This document shows, in pieces, positions 9,401-15,635 of a DNA stretch of 64,000 nt; position 1 is the stretch's first letter, and every line of letters begins with the position of its first letter. A program made the translations under genes and the position numbers. The stretch is from Chryseobacterium jejuense (GTDB lineage: Bacteria > Bacteroidota > Bacteroidia > Flavobacteriales > Weeksellaceae). The stretch lies in assembly GCF_017877355.1 (NCBI RefSeq), contig NZ_JAGIPR010000005.1, positions 369,151 through 433,150 of the forward strand. Reading direction: 5' to 3'. Under the pieces are notes generated by a model. It was given only the letters and a program-made list of their open reading frames with translations. It made no database searches and was not told where the DNA came from.

Positions 9401-9547
9401 TGAAGTACTTGATCCGTTCGTCTCAGCATCTCCAAGGAAATCTTCTACCGGAATTTCTTCCTGAAACTCTTTCTGAGCCAGCTTATTATTTAAAGCTGGA
9501 TCTTTAAGTTCATGAATACTTCTGAATTGTATTTTGTTTGAAGCCAT
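6488..9547 (-). CDS. actB: Alternative complex III subunit ActB (molybdopterin-oxidoreductase-like fused to Fe-S domain)
   Basis: A 1019-aa fusion. The N-terminus has a twin-arginine motif (SRRDFLKLLGF, Arg50-Arg51) followed by lipobox LAAC with Cys69, so it is probably Tat-exported and lipidated. A large domain related to molybdopterin oxidoreductases but without cofactor follows. From about residue 755 comes a ferredoxin-like domain with four Cys clusters: CTGCGACIIAC, CQHCNHAPCETVC, CIGTRYCANNC and CSMCIQM with CSKAC. These fit the Fe-S clusters that pass electrons from quinol to the ActA hemes. It lies 23 bp after actA. Confidence 0.96.
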   Translation of the reverse strand: MASNKIQFRSIHELKDPALNNKLAQKEFQEEIPVEDFLGDAETNGSSTSRRDFLKLLGFSTAAVTLAACEAPVIKTIPYVVKPHDIIPGIPNYYASTYFDGFDFASVLVKTREGRPIKIEPNPAGGDLGKTNARAQASVLSLYDNDKVKQPKLDGKDETFDKVDSFVIKGLEEAKASGKKIVVLSHSFASPTFKKLFAEFKAKYPTAELVTFDAYPYAAGLDAAQEVFGQRALPVYDLNGSELVVSFQADFLGDYNASSLESSYAAARKPSATMLRHIQVESNMSLTGANADSRYRLKPSAVNKTLVEVYNAIVGGGTSDKTATEIANELKAKGSKAVVFADGSKGAQVLAHLINQKLGSVAFTGKANFLKEFNGARYQEFLGWVNGGQVGVLVTNNVDPIYAHPKGEDFKKSLSKVPYVIAVADKKNEMYKAAKAVIPVANWLESWGDIEPQTGVYSLMQPTIQKIYKSRQIEESLLVWKNGKNNAANNYYDYLKASSASLLGSTSFNKALYNGINASTNSTTLSYAGGNAAQAVAELGNFKASELELVLYTTTAMGDGTQANNPWLQELPDPITRMSWDNYLTISPKDAEKFAIDNDLNARMQLDGSIVNLTVNGVTIKDVPVFVQPGQAEGSVGLALGYGKKNSGATADTGVNAYPLFDGSNLVLSGVKIEKTGEDHEFAGIQLQNTLMGRYEIAKEVPLAEFINVPFDDEHKGWNKPLEYHTISGALPARKIDLWDAFDDTDGPHFNLSIDLNSCTGCGACIIACQAENNVPVVGKEEVRMSRDMYWLRIDRYYSSRQKVEVYEGLKEGMAVPELYGTAFGDGGALNHPADNPDVIFQPVMCQHCNHAPCETVCPVAATSHGKQGQNHMAYNRCIGTRYCANNCPYKVRRFNWFTYNLNDKFDYNMNNDLGRMVLNPDVVVRTRGVMEKCSMCIQMTQNTILEAKKEGRRVQDGEFQTACSKACSTGAMTFGDMNDKDSSIRKVYASNRRYYLLEEIGTKPNVFYHTKVRNRVEK

Positions 9548-9570
9548 TTATACTTCTAATTTTTTAGTTA

Positions 9571-10929
9571 TTAATAATGACATTTACCACACTCAAGACC
9601 TCCAATAGCATCTACAGTGATTTTACCTCCATCTTGTGGATATTGTTTTTTCAACTTGTCGTGTAGATTCTTGAAGTACTCTTTATTATAACCGTTGTTC
9701 ATATCAACCTCAGTAGTTCTGTGGCACTCGATACACCATCCCATAGTAAAGTCGTTAGCCATTTGAACAACATTCATTGTATCAATTTTTCCGTGACAAG
9801 CTTTACAAACAACATCAATTTTGTTGTTAGGATTCTTTTTGTTGAAAGAATTGATGATCGCTTGTTCACCGGCAATTACGTGCTGTGAGTGGTTGAAGTA
9901 AACGAAGTCTGGCATGTTGTGGATTCTTGTCCACTCAACCGGCTGTGTTTTTCCTGTGTACTGTTGTTTTGCAGGATCCCAGCCTGTTGCCGCGTAGATC
10001 TTCTGGATTTCTCCATCATAGAATGCCTTATCTTTTCCTGGCTCCATGTAGTGATCTGCGTTGTATTCAGAAATTGTTCTGTGACAGTTCATACAAACGT
10101 TCATAGAAGGAATCTCAGATACTTTTCCGTATTTAGCACTAGAGTGACATAATTGACAGTCAATTTTCTGTTCTCCAGCGTGGATTTTGTGAGAGAAGTA
10201 GATAGGTTGCTCAGGCTTATAACCTTTGTAAACCCCAATCCACATTAACCAGTTCCAAACTCCGTAAGCAGCAAGAATAGCAAGAACAGCTATTATACCT
10301 TTTCCTACATAGTGGAACTTCTCATACATTTCCTTGAACGAACGAACTCTCGTTTCGTTAAGCCCTGTTAATTCTTCAGATTGACCTAGTTTAACTAATT
10401 GTCTTAGTTTAACCAAAATCCAAACTAATAAACCAGCGATGGCTAATAGGGAAATGATTACAATGTTTGTAGTAGATTTGTCTGCAGGAGCTGCCGCATC
10501 AGCGCCAGGTGCAGGAGTTGCTTCCGTTTTTTTCTCTTCCGGAGCAGGTGGGTTAGTAGTGAAAGCTAAAATGTCATCAATATCCTTCTCCGTAAGGTTA
10601 GGAAACTGTAACATCTCAGTTTTATTATACTTTTCAAAAATTTCATTGGCGTATTTATCCCCTGAAGCTCTTAAAGCTTTGTTATCTTTGATCCACTTGT
10701 GAAGCCAATCTTTGTCTACACCGCCTTCTGTCTTTACACGTTCTACAACCCCCTTCAATGGTGGTCCTATAACTTGTTTGTCCAGCGCGTGACATGCAGT
10801 ACAATTCGCTTTGAAAAGTTTCTCTCCGTTTTTAGGATCGCCGTCTTGCCCGTAAAATGAAGCACTGGTTGATAGCAATAAGCCTATTGCGATCAACGTT
10901 TTTTTATAATGCTTTCTCCAACTAATCAT
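9571..10929 (-). CDS. actA: Alternative complex III subunit ActA (hexaheme: monoheme domain fused to pentaheme domain)
   Basis: A 452-aa multiheme cytochrome c and the first gene of the operon. Six CXXCH motifs are visible: CTACH 43-47, CQLCH 258-262, CMNCH 279-283, CKACH 375-379, CIECH 399-403 and CGKCH 447-451. A signal-like hydrophobic segment precedes the first heme. An Ala/Pro/Thr-rich linker (about 125-152) and two hydrophobic helices (about 154-174 and 210-232) separate the N-terminal monoheme domain from the classical pentaheme domain. ActA takes electrons from the ActB Fe-S clusters on the periplasmic side. The N-terminal domain could be a built-in cytochrome c shuttle. Confidence 0.95.
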   Translation of the reverse strand: MISWRKHYKKTLIAIGLLLSTSASFYGQDGDPKNGEKLFKANCTACHALDKQVIGPPLKGVVERVKTEGGVDKDWLHKWIKDNKALRASGDKYANEIFEKYNKTEMLQFPNLTEKDIDDILAFTTNPPAPEEKKTEATPAPGADAAAPADKSTTNIVIISLLAIAGLLVWILVKLRQLVKLGQSEELTGLNETRVRSFKEMYEKFHYVGKGIIAVLAILAAYGVWNWLMWIGVYKGYKPEQPIYFSHKIHAGEQKIDCQLCHSSAKYGKVSEIPSMNVCMNCHRTISEYNADHYMEPGKDKAFYDGEIQKIYAATGWDPAKQQYTGKTQPVEWTRIHNMPDFVYFNHSQHVIAGEQAIINSFNKKNPNNKIDVVCKACHGKIDTMNVVQMANDFTMGWCIECHRTTEVDMNNGYNKEYFKNLHDKLKKQYPQDGGKITVDAIGGLECGKCHY

Positions 10930-10976
10930 TTAAATTATCTTATGTTAGTAAATTATTGAACATTCAATCAATTCCG

Positions 10977-10984
10977 CAAAAATA
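10977..10984 (-). promoter_or_regulatory. Probable -7 box of the act operon
   Basis: TATTTTTG on the minus strand matches TAnnTTTG and lies 47 bp before the actA ATG. The -33 element is not obvious. Confidence 0.5.
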
Positions 10985-11066
10985 ATATTTTTAACAGGAA
11001 TTTAACGGTATATAGAAAGGGGAAAATATCATTTACGTTTAATTTGTATTGATTCTAAATAACTCG

Positions 11067-11098
11067 TTTGGTATAGTTTTTTAATTTGTATAAATTTG
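11067..11098 (+). promoter_or_regulatory. Full -33/-7 promoter of the SPOR-domain gene
   Basis: TTTG at 11067-11070 and TAAATTTG at 11091-11098 are separated by 20 bp, the textbook Bacteroidetes sigma-A spacing. The -7 box ends 15 bp before the ATG, so the leader is only about 10 nt. Confidence 0.75.
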
Positions 11099-11113
11099 CG
11101 GAAACAAGTTTAA

Positions 11114-11671
11114 ATGAGAAATTTGATTAAAATATTTTCGATATTATCATTGTTTGGTTTTTATAGTATTGAAGCACAGCAGGTTGTTAAAAAGGATACG
11201 CTTTCAGGAACAGAGCTTGTCATCACTATGGATTCCAAAATAAATGCTGCTTTGGAAGGAGTGGAAGATAAATGTTCAAAGGTTGTTACCTATAATCCAA
11301 CGAAAGATTATAGTAACAATGACTCTGGTATTTCTTCAGGAACGAGTACAAAACCTAATAAGATTTATGTACCGAATAGGGAATTAACCAATGCTGAAAT
11401 TTGTAGAAAAAATCCTCGAATTTTAGGATATAAAATTCAGATTACAACGGTTAAAAGCAATGAGGAAGCTAACGAAGTGAAATCTTATTTCAGAAAAAGA
11501 TTTCCTAACCTGAAGGTGGAAACAGATGCTTCGTTAAGACCGAACTATAAAATTTTAGCAGGAAGCTATTTTACTAAACAAAGTGCGGCAGGTGATCTTT
11601 CGAGAATAAGAGAGTACTTTAAATCTGCAGTAGCTGTACAATACAGGATTTTCTGTTCAGAAGCAAAATAA
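11114..11671 (+). CDS. Secreted SPOR-like domain protein
   Basis: 185 aa with an N-terminal signal peptide (LIKIFSILSLFGFYSIEAQ, cleavage near Ala-Gln-Gln). After a low-complexity middle (residues about 45-90), the C-terminal 80 residues read as a SPOR-type repeat pair: GYKIQITTVKSNEEANEVKSY, then NYKILAGSYFTKQSAAGDLSRI. SPOR domains bind denuded peptidoglycan at division or growth sites. A peptidoglycan-associated periplasmic role is inferred from the domain only. It is monocistronic, with its own promoter and a shared bidirectional terminator. Confidence 0.75.
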   Translation: MRNLIKIFSILSLFGFYSIEAQQVVKKDTLSGTELVITMDSKINAALEGVEDKCSKVVTYNPTKDYSNNDSGISSGTSTKPNKIYVPNRELTNAEICRKNPRILGYKIQITTVKSNEEANEVKSYFRKRFPNLKVETDASLRPNYKILAGSYFTKQSAAGDLSRIREYFKSAVAVQYRIFCSEAK

Positions 11672-11693
11672 TATTGAAAATTTCAAAAATATA

Positions 11694-11720
11694 AAAGCCG
11701 AGACTCTTCTCGGCTTTCTT
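11694..11720. terminator. Bidirectional terminator between convergent genes
   Basis: Perfect 10-bp arms AAAGCCGAGA/TCTCGGCTTT (11694-11703, 11708-11717) with loop CTCT and T/A runs on both sides. It lies between the stop codons of the SPOR gene and the converging membrane-protein gene. Confidence 0.9.
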
Positions 11721-12997
11721 TATTGATAGTAGGTTTCTAAAAACCAAAAAAACTCTGACATTCTAAATAGATTATTTGAAAGTAAATAAACAAATAATAA
11801 GCTGACAATAAGTGTTAAAATAGCCATTATTTTAGGAGTGGATTTATATGCATAGAACAGCCATCCAATAAGCAATGGGTATACAAAAATAAAGTGCCCA
11901 CCATAGATGTATGAAGTATGAAGTCCGAATCTCATGATGCAATGGATGAGGATATCAAAGAAGAATGATATCATAATAATCTGGACCCATTTGTTCTTAA
12001 AATTCTTAAGATAACTCCAACTTATCAGTATCAATAATATCACTATAAATATATAAGGAATTATTGATGAGTAAAGATCCATATAAAGACCTTTAAAGGT
12101 AAAGCCTTTCATATTATGTTTATCTGAAATAATAAAACCTGGGAATAGGATATTACCTCCAAAAAAGAAAGATAAAACCATGTCCCATGTCGGCATGGAT
12201 TCTACATTTGAGAATTTTTCGTACTGCTGATTCGTCTTTGAGAAAATATTCTGGTATTTGAAATCAATCCTATAGAGATAAAGCAAAGTATATATGATGA
12301 CGGCTATTATCCCTCTTAAAATGGCATTACCTATTTTTTTCCAACTTTTAAAAAGATTTTTTTCAAAGAATACTGGAATAAAAGCCTTTATAATATTGGT
12401 GATGGTGAGTCCTCCTATAGTAATACTCGCTAATGATAATGCTGCTGCAGGAGTCTTTTCTTCCTTTTTGAGTTTTATTGCTGCATAATAGTTATATAAT
12501 GAAAGTAAAAATAGGGTATAGGTAAAATTCTCTGGAGTGAAGGAAAGAATAATATTAGTTGAAAATATTCCGAAAAATAATGTAATTAAAAGACTGTACG
12601 CTAGTGGAAGTCTGATGATATTTTTAAGATATTTGAAAATCTGTACAACATTTAGGGTAATGACAATATTACTGAGCCATGCCAGGGTTAGCCTGAAGGT
12701 CATATCCATTTTTCCTCCCGAAATAAATAAACAGAATTCTCTTATCCAGTTAAAGAAATAATAGGATAGCGGATGTCTTTCAAAGCTACCGCCGGTCATC
12801 AGGATAGATTTGTTATCAAAGCTGAAGTAAGCATCCCATGGAATTCTGCTATCAAAGATGACTCGGTAATGGATGGCAATATAAGAGCCAAGGATTCCGT
12901 AGCAGGTAATGAAGAATAGGAAAATACCCAGTTCGGTATAAGAGGATGGAAAAACCAACCTGAAAAAGTGTAAAAATTTTGTTTTAATAAATGACAC
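11720..12997 (-). CDS. Polytopic membrane protein (DUF6080-like)
   Basis: About 425 aa, dominated by roughly ten hydrophobic helices. A first extracytoplasmic loop contains DSRIPWDAYFSFDN and GGSFERHPLSYYFF. The Asp-containing loop after the first helix, and the overall plan, recall GT-C-type glycosyltransferases and the Bacteroidetes family DUF6080; neither assignment is proven. The first in-frame codon, a TTG at 13015, lies inside the -7 box TACTTTTG (13013-13020). I therefore prefer the GTG at 12995-12997, which still leaves the first membrane helix intact; no ATG exists before it. Function unknown. Confidence 0.6.
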   Translation of the reverse strand: MSFIKTKFLHFFRLVFPSSYTELGIFLFFITCYGILGSYIAIHYRVIFDSRIPWDAYFSFDNKSILMTGGSFERHPLSYYFFNWIREFCLFISGGKMDMTFRLTLAWLSNIVITLNVVQIFKYLKNIIRLPLAYSLLITLFFGIFSTNIILSFTPENFTYTLFLLSLYNYYAAIKLKKEEKTPAAALSLASITIGGLTITNIIKAFIPVFFEKNLFKSWKKIGNAILRGIIAVIIYTLLYLYRIDFKYQNIFSKTNQQYEKFSNVESMPTWDMVLSFFFGGNILFPGFIISDKHNMKGFTFKGLYMDLYSSIIPYIFIVILLILISWSYLKNFKNKWVQIIMISFFFDILIHCIMRFGLHTSYIYGGHFIFVYPLLIGWLFYAYKSTPKIMAILTLIVSLLFVYLLSNNLFRMSEFFWFLETYYQ

Positions 12998-13012
12998 GTG
13001 TCGTTTTTTTTG

Positions 13013-13020
13013 CAAAAGTA
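13013..13020 (-). promoter_or_regulatory. -7 box of the DUF6080-like gene
   Basis: TACTTTTG on the minus strand (consensus TAnnTTTG). A perfect 10-bp palindrome GACACGTGTC at 12993-13002 overlaps the inferred start codon just downstream and could be an operator. Confidence 0.5.
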
Positions 13021-13026
13021 AAATAA

Positions 13027-13050
13027 AAAACCACCAGAATTGGTGGTTTT
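13027..13050. terminator. Terminator after the T9SS cargo gene
   Basis: Perfect 10-bp arms AAAACCACCA/TGGTGGTTTT with loop GAAT, 25 bp past the stop codon of the minus-strand gene that begins at 13935. Confidence 0.85.
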
Positions 13051-13074
13051 ATGAAGATTGTATATACGCCGTGA

Positions 13075-13935
13075 TTATTGTTTGATTATTTTTTCTGTAG
13101 TAGAAGTTCCATCAGCAAATTCTACTTTCATCAGATAAATTCCTTTTGGAAGAGCTGAAATATCTGTATTCCCGGCCTCACTTCTGTTAAGGGTCTTTCC
13201 TGACATATCAATAACTGAAGTTGCTTTTACTTTTTTGTCTGTTTTGATATTTACTTCTCCTTTTGTAGGATTTGGATAGACAGATGTATTGGATTTTGCT
13301 TTTAAAACTTCAGACGTTCCAAGAGATCCGGTGGCTATAACCTGTACATCATCTATTGAAACAGCATCTGCATTATCTGCAACATATTGGAATCTTATTT
13401 TAACATTCGCTTGCCCTATATAAGCTGCTAAATCTCTTTGTACGGTAACTGTATTGTATAGATCTGTATCTACATTTCCATCTCCGTCATCAATGAATCC
13501 TGTTTCGCTGTCTTCATTCCAAAGAGTTGTCCAGTTTGTTCCGCCATTGGTTGATATCTGTGCAAGAAGATTTCCTTCATTTAAGCTTATCATATATCCC
13601 CAGCCTAGTTTTACTTTAAAGGTTAGCTTTGGATTCGTTACTCCTGCTAAGCTAAAAGATGGGCTAACCAAACTTGCGTCGTTAGCTCCTGCAACCCAGT
13701 CAATCGTTGCAGAATTGCTTCCATTTATAGTGAATCTATTTCTTAATTCAGTAGAAATAGCAGATGTTCCGGAAAAGACAATGCTTGTAGAGTTCCACGC
13801 TCTATCTGTGTTAGTATTGGATTTTGTCCATCCGGTAGGGGGGAATGTTGCTCCATCAAAATTTTCAGAAAGTAATGTCTGCGCATTACTGTAAAAGCAT
13901 GATACTGTTGCTAAAGAAAATATAAGTTTTTTCAT
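13075..13935 (-). CDS. Type IX-secreted protein with jelly-roll/adhesin domain
   Basis: 286 aa. A signal peptide (MKKLIFSLATVSCFYSNAQ) is followed by SENFDGATFPPTGWTKSNT, the opening of choice-of-anchor J/cleaved-adhesin type beta-sandwich domains. ANVKIRFQYVADNADAVSIDDVQV closes that domain near residue 205. The last ~70 residues (SVYPNPTKGEVNIKT, GKTLNRSE, LPKGIYLMKVEFADG, TEKIIKQ) form a type A Por sorting C-terminal domain. The protein is therefore exported across the outer membrane by the type IX system. The ligand or substrate is unknown, and no catalytic residues are visible. Confidence 0.85.
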   Translation of the reverse strand: MKKLIFSLATVSCFYSNAQTLLSENFDGATFPPTGWTKSNTNTDRAWNSTSIVFSGTSAISTELRNRFTINGSNSATIDWVAGANDASLVSPSFSLAGVTNPKLTFKVKLGWGYMISLNEGNLLAQISTNGGTNWTTLWNEDSETGFIDDGDGNVDTDLYNTVTVQRDLAAYIGQANVKIRFQYVADNADAVSIDDVQVIATGSLGTSEVLKAKSNTSVYPNPTKGEVNIKTDKKVKATSVIDMSGKTLNRSEAGNTDISALPKGIYLMKVEFADGTSTTEKIIKQ

Positions 13936-14018
13936 ATTAAAAGATTTCTCTAAAATTAGTGAAAATATTCAATATGGTGTAAAAAATTTATTATTTACTA
14001 TATTTTGTAGTATATTCG

Positions 14019-15560
14019 TTAAGAACTACAAGAAAGTGTAGAACATCCTGCGGTGTCGTCATAGCCGGAAGGTCTTTTGGTGGAAAACTCAGGATATATT
14101 TCTTCGTAAGGGTTTTTCAGTGCTTTAATGAGTTTCTTCAGCATTTCTTTCTGGCCATTATTGATTTCCTCAATACACTCATAAAGCAGATAGTTTCTTA
14201 GAATGAATTTTGGATTTGATTGTGCCATCATTTGTAAAGACTCCTCTCTTGAAATGGTATTTGAATTCAGTCTGGATTCATAATTTTCAATAAAGTTCTT
14301 AAGTTTTCCAAGCTTTTCTTCATTCAGGAAAGAGTAGGAGATATTACTGAATTGTTCTTTTAAATCTACGCCAGGTGTTAATTTTTCCAATTCATTAAAA
14401 AACAACGTGTGATCCAATTCCAGTTCCTGCATTAATCCCTGCCAGTTGGTGAAAAACTCTTCATCCTCTTTTCTTAGTTCATCAAACCCAAACTTTCTGC
14501 AAAGCATTTTGTCATGGGCTTCCCAGAAATAGGTGCCATATCTGTTGAGTGTATTCTCTAAAAACTTCTCATCCTTGATTAACGGATGAAGTGCGTTGGC
14601 AAGTTGCCAAAGGTTCCATTGAGAGATCTGTCCCTGTTTTCCAAAGGCATATCTTCTTCCTGGAAGATCAGTCGTATTAGGAGTGAAATTTAAATCATAT
14701 TCATCCATCATAGAATAAGGTCCGTAATCGATAGTGAGTCCCAAAATCGACATATTATCTGTATTCATCACTCCATGAACAAATCCAACCCTGAACCATT
14801 CAACCATAAGATCTGCTGTTCGGGTGCATATATTTTCAAAGAAATCTTTATATTTTTGGGTGTCTGATGATGTAATTTCCGGATAATAATTTTCAATAAT
14901 AAAATCCAAGAGATCCTGTAGGGTTTTATATTCCTGTTGGGCAGACATCAGTTCAAAATGGCCAAAGCGAATAAAACTTTCTGCAGTTCTAATTACGACT
15001 GCTCCTTTCTCCAATTGTGGATTTCCGCTATACATAATATCACGAACAACATCTTCTCCTGTAAAAGCAAGGCTTAAAGCTCTGGTTGTGGGAATGCCTA
15101 AATGGTACATGGCCTCACTCATCAGATATTCTCTTACGGAAGATCTGAGTACGGCTCTTCCATCTGCATGTCGGGAATAAGGAGTTGCTCCAGCCCCTTT
15201 CCACTGGATTTCTGTTCTTTTTCCTGAGGTAGTAGTGATTTCACCAGCAATGATGGCTCTTCCGTCTCCAAGCTGTCCTGCCCAGTTTCCAAACTGATGT
15301 CCTGCATAGGCAGTAGCATAAGTCTGAACATTGTCGGGAAGGTTATTTCCAACCAGAAAATCAAGGTCTTTCTCTTCGAACGTGCCTAATCCTATTTCTT
15401 CTGATAGCGTTTCATTAAAGGCGATTAACTGAGGTTTATCAAAGTCTGCGGGTTTGATTGTTGAAAATAAAACCTTTGGAGTATTCCTTTGCATAGGGTT
15501 ATTGGAAAAGTCTCCCGGAAATTTCTTGATAAAAGGCTGGCTGATGCGTTCGATATTCAT
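14019..15560 (-). CDS. selO: Protein adenylyltransferase SelO (YdiU family)
   Basis: 513 aa, a pseudokinase-fold enzyme that transfers AMP from ATP to Ser/Thr/Tyr of proteins; in E. coli it has redox-linked targets. Family signatures are YAGHQFGNWAGQLGDGRAI (about 82-100), GKRTEIQWKGAGATPYSRHADGRAVLRSSVREYL, and the metal-binding NTDNMSILGLTIDYGP. The C-terminus is DDTAGCSTLSCSS: Cys occupies the position of selenocysteine in eukaryotic SelO, and a second Cys lies five residues upstream. The -7 box (15565-15572) ends only 4 bp before this ATG. The N-terminal FIKKFPGDFSNNP matches the family, so this start is supported and the mRNA is probably leaderless. Confidence 0.95.
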   Translation of the reverse strand: MNIERISQPFIKKFPGDFSNNPMQRNTPKVLFSTIKPADFDKPQLIAFNETLSEEIGLGTFEEKDLDFLVGNNLPDNVQTYATAYAGHQFGNWAGQLGDGRAIIAGEITTTSGKRTEIQWKGAGATPYSRHADGRAVLRSSVREYLMSEAMYHLGIPTTRALSLAFTGEDVVRDIMYSGNPQLEKGAVVIRTAESFIRFGHFELMSAQQEYKTLQDLLDFIIENYYPEITSSDTQKYKDFFENICTRTADLMVEWFRVGFVHGVMNTDNMSILGLTIDYGPYSMMDEYDLNFTPNTTDLPGRRYAFGKQGQISQWNLWQLANALHPLIKDEKFLENTLNRYGTYFWEAHDKMLCRKFGFDELRKEDEEFFTNWQGLMQELELDHTLFFNELEKLTPGVDLKEQFSNISYSFLNEEKLGKLKNFIENYESRLNSNTISREESLQMMAQSNPKFILRNYLLYECIEEINNGQKEMLKKLIKALKNPYEEIYPEFSTKRPSGYDDTAGCSTLSCSS

Positions 15561-15564
15561 ACTT

Positions 15565-15572
15565 CAAAGGTA
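15565..15572 (-). promoter_or_regulatory. -7 box of selO, leaderless arrangement
   Basis: TACCTTTG on the minus strand matches TAnnTTTG. Transcription starting about 5 nt past the box would begin at or next to the selO ATG. Confidence 0.6.
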
Positions 15573-15587
15573 TTAATTATAAAAGAA

Positions 15588-15615
15588 AAGACCTTCCAAA
15601 TTACTGAAAGGTCTT
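15588..15615 (-). terminator. Terminator after PBP1A
   Basis: 8-bp arms AAGACCTT/AAGGTCTT around a 12-nt loop, 20 bp past the PBP1A stop on the minus strand, between it and the selO promoter. Confidence 0.7.
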
Positions 15616-15635
15616 GTGTATTTCTAAAAGAGAAT

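Noticed and set aside
13454..13894. 146-codon plus-strand frame
   Set aside because: Antisense to the T9SS cargo gene, which has a signal peptide and sorting domain.
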